Assembly (NCBI GenBank): GCA_029204225.1
Contig: CM055106.1
Span: 38,592,036 to 38,656,035 of the forward strand
Reading direction: 5' to 3'
Source: Diphasiastrum complanatum
Taxonomy: Eukaryota > Streptophyta > Lycopodiopsida > Lycopodiales > Lycopodiaceae
Length of the DNA stretch: 64,000 bases
This document shows, piece after piece, positions 36,111 to 48,664 of the stretch (positions are counted from its first letter, which is position 1; each line of letters opens with the position of its first letter). A program made the position numbers and the translations under genes. Under the pieces are notes generated by a model that did no database searches, was not told where the DNA came from, and saw nothing but the letters and a program-made list of their open reading frames with translations.

Positions 36111-36152
36111 CTTCAAATCCTATGCATTGGATAGATCACATATGATAATGCT

Positions 36153-36300
36153 GTGAGGGCTTTGAGAGGCCTTGTCGGCACCCTTGCGTGTGGAGATGTG
36201 ATGAAGCTGCATATTAAAGTGGATGAAAGCACTATGAAAATTGTTGACTTCTATTTTAAAACTTTCGGCTATGGATCCGCTATCACTTTCTCTACTATTG
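36153..36300 (+). pseudogene. Fragment of an ISCU/ISU iron-sulfur scaffold gene
   Basis: The text LRGLVGTLACGDVMKLHIKV, then KIVDFYFKTFGYGSAITFS is plainly the ISCU core. ISCU proteins build Fe-S clusters on three Cys in mitochondria; the usual text is GTGLVGAPACGDVMK and CFKTFGCGSAIASS. The first ligand Cys is kept, but the Cys of FGCGSA is Tyr, so a protein from here would not hold a cluster. The match ends at GGTATG at 36300-36301, a splice-donor-like site, so this looks like one exon from a genomic copy rather than a processed pseudogene. No further exon was found to the right up to 36830. No clean upstream exon either. Confidence 0.8.
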
Positions 36301-37570
36301 GTATGACATGCAAATCAAATTGTGTTTACTACATATGAATGAAGACAAATTTTAGAGTTTCCCCAGCTTTGTCGTAGTCTTGATGCATATGCTTTTTTTC
36401 TAGCAAGACATCAGTTAGTTTGAAATGATTTTTTATTAACGCAACTCATGCTCCTGTCGTCGTGGGACTTCAATTTGTGAGAATTCTTTGCATGATTGGT
36501 TGAACTGTAGTTCTCATAGGATTGGTTGAGATTTTTGGCACGCAAGTAACCATTTTCAGTCTCCTAGATTCTTGATATTTCATTATTCTATGCAAGTTAA
36601 TTTGCTATTCTACTATTTTGTTTTCTTAAATCATTCCATGCTTGAGATTGCACAGAAGTTTCTTTTTGATACCTTAATGAGGTTCTGTTCGATAAGAGCA
36701 AGCATTATTCAAAATTTTGGAAACGTTGGTGGTAAATTATGTGTTCAACGGTGCTCCCTCCATTCCAACTACCTAATACTAGTTAGTTGTCTTGGGGATA
36801 GAGCCTTTTGCAAGTTTTGAAAGCTTTTAGACCACAGCTAGTGAATCTTGCAAAAACATAGATTGCAGGAGCTAATGAGCATTACATAAGCTGATTACTT
36901 GCTTTGTGTTTGTCTTCAACCATCTTGCTTTGTGCTTTAGAGTATTCTTCTATCTTTAACTTCTTAATTCTTCAACCATGTAAGATTTGAAAAGAGATAT
37001 TTTTTATGTTCTTCAAGGTCTAGTTGATAAGCCTAGTATGTAGAAGCTATAAAGTCCTACACGAAGGATACACTAGCCAAGCAAGCCACAACAAATCTAC
37101 ACAAGGGAATTCAAAAGGTGGACAAACTAATCCAACCAGACCTAGATCAAACAAATCTAGCCCTCAAGCTATGGATCAATGACACGCAAGGGATAGAGGT
37201 GTCAACCTAGCAACATGTAGCTACCAATCACACAATCGAGCATGCACTAGTGAGAGCCCTATGGGGATACTTATACCCCCCAAGGCCCATGCATCACTAG
37301 TAGTGCATTATGACACCTCACTGGACACCTGATCTACAGCCTAACTAGGCCACATCATCCAATTCCCCTATGATTCACTGGTAGACCCATAGAAATCCAC
37401 CATCATAACCATTGATTATGACCATATACACAAGAGGGCCCCAAACCCCTCATAATCATAATTAACTTACGGGTCGAGGTAGGCCTACTGACTTCTAAAG
37501 GAATAATCAATCCGAGATCAATCATGGGCATGACATTTTTTCTTCAAGTTTTGAATTCATAATTAAAAAA
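36301..37570. other. Intron-like and unassigned sequence
   Basis: After the ISCU exon there is AT-rich sequence with no second exon that I can recognise. Positions about 37020-37500 are CA-rich prose-like sequence without motifs, possibly a decayed LTR. Confidence 0.4.
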
Positions 37571-37574
37571 AGCT

Positions 37575-38180
37575 AGAAAAGTTCCTTTTCAAGCTGCCTT
37601 CCTATTCCCATGAATGATCATTGTTTGTGTGACCTATCCATCGAACTAGATGCTTGGTAACCACATGATTCCTCAACCATTTAGTTCTTGTATCCAAGAC
37701 CCTTTCGGGTTCAAGTCGAGTCACACCCAATGATTCATCTACCAGGTCCAATTGGTCTCCATAACCAAGATGTCCCCCTTCACATGAACTCTTCTTGAGT
37801 TGACTTACGTGAAAAATCTAGTGCACTTGCGTTCTTTCCGGGAGGTCCAATTGGTAATCCAAGGATCCAATCATTTTCAAGATTCGATACGGTCCCCTAT
37901 ATCTAGCAGAAAATTTGTAATGGTTGTCACTACGCATTACACCTGAATCCTTCGGGATTCGTAAATACACCCAATCCCCCACTCAAAAGTCTCGAGGCAA
38001 TCTTTTGAGATTAGCATAATGTTTGTCTCTATCCTGGGCACTTTGGACATTCTCACATGCTATTTGTAGCATTTCTTGTATTTCGTGCAGGAAAACTGCT
38101 ATTTTTTTAAACTTGATCATTCGAGTCTATACCACAATGGAAGATCTATGCTCAAAACCATACATAAGCATGAACAGGCT
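37575..38180 (-). pseudogene. Gypsy integrase C-terminal part
   Basis: Right to left, the minus strand gives SLFMLMYGFEHRSSI, ENVQSAQDRDKHYANLKR, VGDWVYLRIPK, YKFSARYRGPYRIL and LDLPERTQVH.IFHVSQL, then KHLVRWIGHTNNDHSWE. These are the end of the integrase core, the GPY/F module and a chromodomain-like tail of a chromovirus-type gypsy element. Two in-frame stops at least. The upstream catalytic core is missing. Confidence 0.85.
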
Positions 38181-38779
38181 ATAACCTTAGCCGAATGCTT
38201 ACTACTATTGTAATCAATCTCCATCAAGGATATCTAGCATTCCAAGGAGATTGCCATCAAAAGACGTATGCTCATAGCATCTAATCTTTTGATCATACAT
38301 GTTATCGATTAAGTATGAACTAGAACCTCAACTATGATTCGCCAATCATAATTTCTCGGATCCTTATTCGATACTCAGTAATAAGAGAGTGTGAATATTA
38401 CTATTCCTAGAAGACAAATGAGTTGCTCTTAAAATTCCTTTCCATAAGAAAAGTTTCGAACTTATCCAACTCATTTATGATGTCTTCATGAGAATTGTAA
38501 TCCAAAACTTCATGGCACAAATTGTCATTCCAAAGTTAAGGTTCAATCTAGAAAGTATCTAGATTTTAATACTCTTAAATTCTAATCTAGAATAACTTAA
38601 GATTTACCGAAACTTCTATATGAGAAGTTCTGATTTTTGGCTTACACCTATCCAACTCCATTTGAATTTTGAGATAGCTTTTTATCTTCTTCCAATCGGA
38701 AAAAGATTAAAGCCAAAAATTATCGTGTATCCTATTAACACTACTGAATTCATATAGTAGACTTGATCCTCTTTGCTAA
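38181..38779. other. No feature recognised
   Basis: AT-rich stretch between the integrase tail and the second dispersed repeat. AAGATTTACC- and TCTAGAT-type words recur near 38550-38600. No gene. Confidence 0.4.
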
Positions 38780-40289
<1,510 letters not shown>

Positions 40290-40641
40290 CTTATAATGTC
40301 AACCTGCACGATATTGCCATATCTATAATATGAGCAATCATGATATCATTGAATGTCGATACAACTTCCAAAACCAAGCATCCAGCACCAAATCTTGTCC
40401 CGTTGGAACAACGTCAAGGTGACTTACCCCAACCACCGCCTAGATTGGCAGTACCACCCATTTCCCCAGAACCCAAGGCTTAGTAATGCAAAATCCACAA
40501 CCAGTTGCCTAGTAGTTGGAACATGGTCGAAGTGACCCAAGAACCCTACTATCCCGAGGAGAAAGCACAAGACTCTGTCCTAGTGCATTTCATAGACGGA
40601 GTGGCGACTTAATATCGATCTTATATGTTAATCATATTAGA
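40290..40641 (+). pseudogene. Gypsy Gag fragment, left of the nested element
   Basis: Broken frames give YCHIYNMSNHDIIECRYN, a decayed knuckle like the CHLCNSTGHETTFC of the copy at 22428, followed by a Pro/Gln-rich stretch. It continues on the far side of the inserted element at 45710. Confidence 0.65.
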
Positions 40642-40646
40642 GGTAC
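40642..40646. repeat. Target-site duplication GGTAC, left copy
   Basis: GGTAC directly before the TGTAGCGC end of the LARD element; the same five bases follow its right end at 45705-45709. Confidence 0.95.
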
Positions 40647-41892
40647 TGTAGCGCAGGCATCCCAAAGGGAGCCGGGAACCACGACTTAGCTTCCCAGCCT
40701 TCAACTCTTGCCATCCAAACCCACTTGACATACAAGCAGCCAACTCGCCAACAACGATCAGACTTAACCAACTTGAAGTTCCGAAAACCAACATTGAGAT
40801 CCAACCTGGCGCCATGCCAGATCGGGGGTCCCGACGTGGGTGACTTCCCTCCAAGCAAGCCGCCCGACATACATCAAACTTAACCAACTCGAAGCTTCGT
40901 TACAAACGAGTAACATCCATTCCAAGCAAGCGGTCTGACTTACATCAGACTTAACCAACTGAAAGCTTCGTCACGAGCGCTGGAAGCCAACCTGGCGCCA
41001 CGCCAGACTGGACAGCCATAAACAGGTAACATCCACCCAAGCAAGCCATCCAACTCAGCCGACAGGTTAGAGCCCGTTCCCCAAGAGCTTAACCCATTCA
41101 CGTTCATGCAAGGAACACTCAGAACCACAAGCCGCGACAGATATGGAAACAACCAGTTCTTGGACCAAATGGTCCCGACAGCATACCGCTGGCGCCACGG
41201 ACCGAATGGTCCCGACGGCATACCGCTGGCGTCCCGGGATACGACCCTCAGCTATGTGCCAAGTTAAAAATTTTGAAAGCGGCCTTACAACTGGCGCTTT
41301 TACCGAACACTGAAACCCAGAATGTAATCAGAGTCAGTTTGAGGAAAATCCCACTTTATTGATAAATCTGAGAAGGTTACATTTCAAGTGTGTGACCGAC
41401 CCTAGTCTCCGGGGCGCTAGCATGCCAAGGCGAGAGCCATGACAACATTCCAGCAAGGGAGGCTGAGACTTGGTTGGAGCTCGCCCTGAGTCGCAACCCG
41501 CACTCCCCTATAGTATTGGTGTGATTCGGCACCCCCCCCTCATACCAAGCACTCTACCCAAGCTGGTAAAGCACGTTTTTCTCTCTCTAGGATTTTCTCT
41601 TTCTAGAAAGTCATTTTCTCTCTCTAGATTTTATTGATCCTCAGGCTTCCTTTAATCATGCCTAGATCGTGTGAGGTGATTGCACATCGATCTGAGCTCT
41701 CTGGACTTCGCTAGAACCGATCAAAGATTTTCAGCCATAGGAACTTGGCGCCGGCTGGATTCTGGTCCCAGTGGCGCCGGGAGCGGCGCCGGCGCCGTTG
41801 GCGCCGGGAGCAGCAGTGGCGCTGCTGGCGCCGGGGACATAGCTGGCGCCGATGGCGCCGCAAGTAAAGCTTGTAAAGGTAGCTTTACAACA
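40647..41892 (-). repeat. LARD 3' LTR (1,246 bases)
   Basis: Runs TGTAGCGC...TTTACAACA on the plus strand. It includes a GC-rich island at about 41747-41862 with some nine GGCGCC palindromes. Relative to the other LTR it has 27 extra bases in that island (41779-41810 region). Confidence 0.95.
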
Positions 41893-41906
41893 TCCACCCC
41901 ACCTTT
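41893..41906 (-). promoter_or_regulatory. LARD polypurine tract
   Basis: The minus strand reads AAAGGTGGGGTGGA right before the LTR start TGTTGTAAAG, the expected plus-strand primer. Confidence 0.85.
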
Positions 41907-42544
41907 ATAAAATCTGATGTCCTCATCAGATGTCAGATTAAAGTAAAGGTGTCTCCCAATTAAAATGACTATACATTTAAGCTACTAGGCACAGTACTCA
42001 ATTTACTGGCCACTTTTTATTAACATTGAAGCTGGCACACGACAAGTCGGAGGCTCAGCTCTTTGTACTGAAAAATTACATAACTTGAAAATATATCTTT
42101 GTCTGGGAAAAGCGTAGATTTGATATCGCTTTCGTAAAACCCGAGAACCTTATTAACTGGTGACAGAGGCCTTTCTTTGAAATGTTCGCCCCTGTCGCTT
42201 CTGACTTTCGACTTTGGAACTCCTTTGAGCTCCTGATTTGTCCTTGATGCACTTTGTGTTGAGCTCCCTGAGCTCCAGGTTTGTTCAGTTCCGCACAGGT
42301 ATCAAGGCTCCCTGAGCCGAAGGATTTATCGTTTGATTGCCCACTTTATGGTCCACTCCGTGCCTTGTTGCTTCTGCACCTTGATTTCTCTCCTTGTCCA
42401 AGCCTGATCTTGATACTTTTCCATCTTGGCTCTTTAAGGTAGGCAAAGATTGAGTACTCCGCAATGCACCTCTCACTTAGCTTGAAGTAGCTCTTTGAAT
42501 CAGCCCAAATGTAACCATTGACCTCGTGGAAAGCCAAAGGGTCG

Positions 42545-42850
42545 CACCAGTTTGATCCGCATCCGAACTATCTCTTCGCGTTTGTTTGAAGCACCATGTC
42601 CTGTCGCGCAAAACTTGACTTTCACAATTCCATCACTGGTTAGTTGTCTCACAGTCAAAACAAGAAGTGTACATCGAGCTTGGCTTCAAGTAGCTCTCTT
42701 TGAATCAGAAACATGCACCCAGAGTTTGCACTAATCCGATCTCAACGCGAACTGTCCCTTAGCGTCCGTTCGAAATACCAAGTCTCTCATGCAAGACTCA
42801 ACTTTCACAGTTCCTTCATTGATCAGCTGCCTTACACGTAACACAAGCCA
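42545..42850. repeat. Diverged internal duplication in the LARD
   Basis: Two stretches about 185 bases apart (near 42553 and 42738) share, with changes, ATCCG.ATC..AACT.TC.CTT.GCGT, GCA..ACT.ACTTTCACA.TTCC and TTAGTTG/TCAGCTGCC..ACA. Non-coding. Confidence 0.6.
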
Positions 42851-43220
42851 GCGTACTCATATGTTTCCTCATCATTGCTGGTCCAGAGAAAGCCTATAAC
42901 AAACTTTCCTTTCCACAACAAAAACTTGTCAACTTATTAGGTCCAAAGTTCGCCAGTCTCCTCGTGTGAGTATGGCTAGGTCACCTTGAATTTGCCCCCA
43001 TTTTGATCAACTTTAATTCAAAATTTGCCCCAAGAGAGAGGTGTGTGTGATAGTTCCCCTCCACTTAATAAATTAGCTGATCGGACTTTAGAGTAGAGTT
43101 CTTCGGACAAAAAGCCTTTCCAACACTTTGCTTCCCATCGGCTAGGATTATGGCTCGATCCAACTTGTTGCCAATCTCTGAAGAGGATCCTAGTCTTTTC
43201 CCCTTTGAGGAAAAACCCAA

Positions 43221-43725
43221 CTGATACTGGATATCACCCATGCTCAGTGAGTTTCAGTTCCGAAGGTGGCCGTCCCAAAATGAAGACCAACTGCTATAGA
43301 AGATCTCCCCTGAAATTGCCCTTTCCAACTTTTGACTTCCTGCTTGCGTCTGGTGGGCGTTGTCGCAAATGAAACTAACCCAAGAAACAGGCTAGTCATC
43401 CATCCTTTGCAAACATTGAGTCATTTCGTTGTCGTTCACGTGCGAGTACTTGAACTGCAAATCCGCCGCACAGATTCTGGATATCGCCCATGCTCAGTGA
43501 GTTTCAGTTCCGAAGGTGGCCGTCCCAAAATGAAGACCAACTGCTCCATAGAAGATCTCCCCTGAAATGGCCCTTTCCAACTTTTTGACTTCCTGCTTGC
43601 GTCTGGTGGGCGTTGTCGCAAATGAAACTAACCCAAGAAACAGGCTAGCCATCCATCCTTTGCAAACATTGAGTCGTTTCGTTGTCGTTCACGTGTGAGT
43701 ACTTGAACTTCAAATCCGCCCCACA
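43221..43725. repeat. 252-base tandem duplication in the LARD
   Basis: Units about 43221-43473 and 43474-43725 are nearly identical. Each begins CTGGATATC.CCCATGCTCA and ends CTTGAACT.CAAATCCGCC. The high identity points to a recent duplication, before or after insertion. Confidence 0.92.
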
Positions 43726-44008
43726 GATTCTGTAGTCCTCTTTGTTTGATGGTATCAGCCTTCAAAAGAAAAGGTTCCTTCTCGAGCCATCAGCTCCTTG
43801 TATCACAAGCAATCATGCAAACCAGGCAAAGCACGAGTACTAAGACTCACCACGAATACGTACAAGTAAGACACTCAGGCAGGTTTACTAACAAGTAACA
43901 AAGGCAAGGTCCCCCTTTGAGATGGTCCTGCCAACGGACCTTTGCCTGGCCGCGCCCATACAAATCGATCACAGAATCAGCCCACATAGGACACCCCTCC
44001 AACTATCC

Positions 44009-44394
44009 GTGCTTTCACCATTAAGCAGCACATTGCCTCAGTCACGCCCCACCACTTTTTGGTCGATAGCCCTTATAGCTAAACGATCGGCAGCTATCCC
44101 GCACCGGCAGCTAACCACCCGTGCTTTACACCCGAATTCGAGCAGCATCTCTGTATCAATGGTTAACCCGTACAGTTCGAATATGTCGCCAAGCACCCCA
44201 CAAGGTACAGACCGTGCTTTCACCTCCCTAGGCAGCACTTTGCCTCATCCGTCCTACGTGCAGACAGCGCCAGGCCCGAACCGCGAGAACTGACCGTGCT
44301 TACACCTCAAGGGCAGCACTTTGACTCATCAAGTCCCCCGTTCTGTCGACCACCCCGACCGTGGACGCACCCGTGCTTACACTGTGGGCAGCAC
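44009..44394. repeat. Five stem-loop units in the LARD leader
   Basis: The motif CCGTGCTT.CACC...GGCAGCACTTTG occurs five times, with GTGCT at 44009, 44121, 44214, 44296 and 44373 and its complement AGCAC (AGCAT in the second) 17-23 bases later. Each can fold into a small stem of about five pairs. They lie within 475 bases downstream of the primer site on the RNA sense, where retroelement packaging and dimer signals usually sit. That role is inference. Confidence 0.75.
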
Positions 44395-44469
44395 CTTGCA
44401 CAACAGTTGTCTTGATGAACCCCAAACCGTGGCCATTTCCGTGAGATCCGCATAGCTGACCGGCCAGTC

Positions 44470-44482
44470 GGCTCTGATACCA
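44470..44482 (-). promoter_or_regulatory. LARD primer-binding site, tRNA-iMet type
   Basis: The minus strand reads TGGTATCAGAGCC two bases after the 5' LTR end. Confidence 0.95.
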
Positions 44483-44484
44483 CA

Positions 44485-45704
44485 TGTAGCGCAGGCATCC
44501 CAAAGGGAGCCGGGAACCACGACTTAGCTTCCCAGCCTTCAACTCTTGCCATCCAAACCCACTTGACATACAAGCAGCCAACTCGCCAACAACGATCAGA
44601 CTTAACCAACTTGAAGTTCCGAAAACCAACATTGAGATCCAACCTGGCGCCATGCCAGATCAGGGGGTCCCGACGTGGGTGACTTCCCTCCAAGCAAGCC
44701 GCCCGACATACATCAAACTTAACCAACTCGAAGCTTCGTTACAAACGAGTAACATCCATTCCAAGCAAGCGGTCTGACTTACATCAGACTTAACCAACTG
44801 AAAGCTTCGTCACGAGCGCTGGAAGCCAACCTGGCGCCACGCCAGACTGGACAGCCATAAACAGGTAACATCCACCCAAGCAAGCCATCCAACTCAGCCG
44901 ACAGGTTAGAGCCCGTTCCCCAAGAGCTTAACCCATTCACGTTCATGCAAGGAACACTCAGAACCACAAGCCGCGACAGATATGGAAACAACCAGTTCTT
45001 GGACCAAATGGTCCCGACAGCATACCGCTGGCGCCACGGACCGAATGGTCCCGACGGCATACCGCTGGCGTCCCGGGATACGACCCTCAGTTATGTGCCA
45101 AGTTAAAAATTTTGAAAGCGGCCTTACAACTGGCGCTTTTACCGAACACTGAAACCCAGAAGGTAATCAGAGTCAGTTTGAGGAAAATCCCACTTTATTG
45201 ATAAATCTGAGAAGGTTACATTTCAAGTGTGTGACCGACCCTAGTCTCCGGGGCGCTAGCATGCCAAGGCGAGAGCCATGACAACATTCCAGCAAGGGAG
45301 GCTGAGACTTGGTTGGAGCTCGCCCTGAGTCGCAACCCGCACTCCCCTATAGTATTGGTGTGATTCGGCACCCCCCCTCATACCAAGCACTCTACCCAAG
45401 CTGGTAAAGCACGTTTTTTCTCTCTCTAGGATTTTCTCTTTCTAGAAAGTCATTTTCTCTCTCTAGATTTTATTGATCCCCAGGCTTCCTTTAATCATGC
45501 CTAGATCGTGTGAGGTGATTGCACATCGATCTGAGCTCTCTGGACTTCGCTAGAACCGATCAAAGATTTTCAGCCATAGGAACTTGGCGCCGGCTGGATT
45601 CTGGTCCCAGTGGCGCCGGGAGCAGCAGTGGCGCTGCTGGCGCCGGGGACATAGCTGGCGCCGATGGCGCCGCAAGTAAAGCTTGTAAAGGTAGCTTTAC
45701 AACA
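44485..45704 (-). repeat. LARD 5' LTR (1,220 bases)
   Basis: Near-identical to 40647-41892 but lacks a 27-base block in the GGCGCC-rich island. It drives transcription leftward if active. Confidence 0.95.
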
Positions 45705-46236
45705 GGTACAGGGTTCCGAGCACCCGTAAATTGCCATGGATGTGGTGAAAACCATATAATTGTCATGCCCTAACAAGCCACAAGGCAATTCTGTACCACT
45801 TTGCCGTGATTGCAGGAATGGACACTCATATCTAACGTGTCCTACAAGAAAGGAGAAACAAGGAGAGGTCTCTAACTTGTTGCACTTAATGAGTGTGGTA
45901 GGACAACCCAAGGCATCTACGATGCCGGTATTAATCCAGAAGAGAGCCCAAAAATGAAAAGAGAAGGAGCCATCCAAGTTTGCCAATATCAGTCCTGCTA
46001 GTGGATCATCTGGTTCCCTATATGTAGGTGAATACCCAAATCCCATAGTTGAGCAAGGTAACTTTAGATGCATGAAGGAGTGGGTGAAAGAAGCTCAAGC
46101 CCTAGACCAAGCCAGAGAGGCAGCTTAAGAGTGACACCAACAGAATGCGCACGAACATTCTGGTCTAGAAGTCCCTTTCCATAGCAAGGAGGCGCAAAAG
46201 GAATATATCGTTGTCCTAGTCGTTATGTTGAGAGGA
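45705..46236 (+). pseudogene. Gypsy Gag fragment, right of the nested element
   Basis: After the duplicated GGTAC the frame gives NCHGCGENHIIVMP and, after a frame change, CRDCRNGHSYLTCP. These match the third and fourth knuckles of the Gag at 22681 (CFACGENHRVAEC, CSQCGYGHYYKEC). The first has lost its final Cys. A Lys/Gln-rich tail follows. It continues the piece at 40290 and runs into the copia target site at 46237. Confidence 0.8.
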
Positions 46237-46241
46237 GATGT

Positions 46242-47359
46242 TGTTGGATTTATTTCCTCTAGCTCTCCAAAATCCCATTTTAATCTGCCTCCATTCATGC
46301 TGCATATTTACTAACGTTGTCACGCAGTCTGCATAGTTACGTGCAAATTCGCACAGATGAAGAAAAGACGAAAGAATCTCGACACTGTGTTTCTACACAG
46401 TTTAAGGTGACAGACAAAAAGGGGACACTATCTTACAGAATGCCAAAAGTGCCCTAAAAACTAAGGCACCCTGTAGATCTTATCTTAAGGCCATTCGTAA
46501 GAGTGACGCACTCTTCGCATCATCACCAATGCTCACTTCAGCATTGGCTGACGTCGCACCCTTTTCATGCTCACCCCATGCAATTGCGTTAACAGATTGG
46601 ACAACGATTGCAACCACCCACGATCTCTTACAGACAGCACATCCACTCTGTACTTTCACATCTGCACACCTGTAATATTGTGTAATATATATATATTGGA
46701 CACCATTGATGTAAAAGATGATGAAGAGAGCAGAAGAAGACGACATAAACGAAGTAGATGCCTTGAGCATTGATTCTTTATTTTTTGTCTGTATTAAGGT
46801 TTAATTCCTTTTTATAGATTGAAATAAGCTTTGTAGGGCACGTGGTTTCATTCGCTATTGTATTGTGCTCTACCGCATTATTGACATGTATACATGATAT
46901 ACTTAATGTGATACAGTTCATTGTTCTGCGTTCAGATCTATGTTAATATTGCTATGGTTATCATTCATCATGTCTGCTCTTTCTAGTTGTTCTTATTGGT
47001 AATAGACGATTAACATTTAATCTTGTCTTTCGTGAATCATTCGCGACTAATTATCAGTCGAGCACAGTCTAGCTCTTCGCGAATCATTCGCGACATATGA
47101 TTTGTCTTGCTATTCGCGACAAATTATTCTTCTGGTGTTTCATCTATTAATGTTTGGCTACATAATCTAGAATAACCTTGATTTCTATCACTAAAGTTCT
47201 GCCATTCTGATAGGCGTAGTCATGCTTACGGAAAGAGTCGTATAGTTCATTCTGTTGCACACGAACATTTTCTGTTCGAGTTCGTTTCTCGTTCGCTTCT
47301 TGTTCAAGTTCGTTTCTCGTTCGTGTTCATCATAAATTCTTCCCCTCTCTCTCCAAACA
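46242..47359 (+). repeat. Copia 5' LTR
   Basis: Runs TGTTGGATTT...CCAAACA. A TATATATATATT tract near 46686 may be the core promoter. Two copies of TTCG(C/T)GAATCATTCGCGAC lie at about 47029 and 47074. Confidence 0.95.
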
Positions 47360-47371
47360 TGGTATCAAAGC
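47360..47371 (+). promoter_or_regulatory. Copia primer-binding site
   Basis: TGGTATCAAAGC directly after the LTR, one base from the usual initiator-tRNA complement. Confidence 0.93.
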
Positions 47372-47510
47372 TATCTTCATAGTTTGATTAGCGTCCACAG
47401 TACAAGACTCTACTAATCGATAGAGTAATTGTTTTCTTGTTCTGTTAATATCATATTTTCATACTTAAGTCACTGATAGTTTCTCCTATCACTTAGACTA
47501 ATTCTTCCAC

Positions 47511-48610
47511 ATGGATTCCCAAGGGAAAGCCAGTCCTATCATGGACAAGCTTTGGAGCCAATTACCATCTGTGGAAATTTAAGATGAAAACTGTACTAAT
47601 GGCAAAAGAATTGTACGGCATTGTTATAGGTGCAGAAGGGAAACCCGAAGCGGACGATGCGATAATCGCTAGATGGAAGCTGAAGGATGGAAAAGCTTTT
47701 GCACTGATCATCCTCAACATCACGGATACCCAAATCGGCCATGTATCCGAGGCTCAGACATCGAAAGAAGTCTAGGACATCTTGAGCACACTATACGAAG
47801 TGCGAGATATAGCTTCCAAGCTACATCTCAGGAAGAAATTCTACTCCCTCAAGATGATGAATGGTGATTCTCTGTAGAATCACATTAATCAATTCAAGAA
47901 CCTGCTAAGACAAATGGTCGCTGTCAGATCTGTCATAGACAATCAAGACGTAGTGATGCAACTGCTTACAAGCTTGCCAAGTTCTTAGGACAATTGGGTG
48001 ATGATCATCACGACTCATCTGGAATTAACTCTTTCGAGAGTCATTACTATGTTGTTGCAGGAAGACACGCGAAGGAACGAAACTTCGAGTTCCTCAGCTG
48101 ATTCTCACGCCTTGTACACCAACAAGAGCATGACAAAGTAGTAGAAGAAGAAAGGCCCGAAGCAATCAAATCCAGACTAGAAACCAGCTCAGCACAAGGA
48201 ACAGTCGAATCTACAGACAAAGAAGAAGCTGTTTTTCAGATACTGCAAATGAAACAACCACGAAATACAAGACTGCCGCATACTTCAAGCGAAGAACAAC
48301 ATCAAAGGGCAGTCGAATCAAGTGGCGAATGCAGCTGCAGAAGCTCCACAGCCTATTCAAGAAACGGATCATGATGTCTTCATGACCAATCATCAAGGAG
48401 CATCTGGCGACAGTTCTTGGTTCCTGGATTCCGGAGCCACTCAGCACATGACTAGTCTCATTGGCTATTTCGAGTCCTATACACCTTACAGTACTCAGAA
48501 ATTCGTTCACCTTGGCGACAATAGCACACAAGCTATTAAAGGTGAAGGCACTGTAAGATTATGCTTTGTAAGCAAAATCACAGATCTAGGACATAGAGTA
48601 GAATTCGAGT
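47511..48610 (+). pseudogene. Copia Gag and protease
   Basis: The ATG at 47511 opens MDSQGKASPIMDKL. After a frame change the Gag body reads FKMKTVLMAKELYG, ARWKLKDGKAFAL and LHLRKKFYSLKMMNGDSL, with HINQFKNLL and SVIDNQDVVMQLL. A knuckle FRYCK.NNHEIQDC near 48235 has its first Cys changed and one stop. The protease site WFLDSGATQHMTS is at about 48418 in the frame 48322-48612. Stops near 47774, 47875, 47986 and 48141 disable it. Confidence 0.92.
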
Positions 48611-48664
48611 AATCAGTTTAAAGTAATTGATAGGACAGGCAAGATCCTAGCACTCGAAAAGAGG

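Larger units (their letters stand above)
40647..45704 (-). mobile_element. Large non-autonomous LTR retrotransposon (LARD type), complete
   Basis: A 5,058-base element with two long LTRs, a tRNA-iMet primer site next to the right LTR (reverse complement at 44470-44482) and a polypurine tract next to the left LTR. It therefore lies on the minus strand. A perfect five-base duplication GGTAC flanks it. By eye the LTRs differ at only about six sites plus one 27-base indel, so the insertion is recent. The 2.6-kb interior has no Gag, protease, RT or integrase, and its short frames show no motif. It must borrow enzymes from another element. Internal repeats lie at 43221-43725 and 44009-44394. Confidence 0.95.

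Noticed and set aside
37695-37730. tRNA B-box-like GGGTTCAAGTCGAGTC
   Set aside because: It lies in gypsy integrase-tail coding text and no A box or cloverleaf fits around it.
40621-41221. Paired frames in the LARD LTR, repeated at 44300-45060
   Set aside because: They duplicate because the LTR does, lie partly antisense to each other and carry no known motif.
41680-41910. Gly/Ala-rich frame in the GGCGCC island
   Set aside because: Composition follows from GGCGCC repeats; it runs against the element's own transcription.
43221-43725. CRISPR-like or satellite array
   Set aside because: Only two 252-base units, inside a eukaryotic retroelement; a plain tandem duplication.
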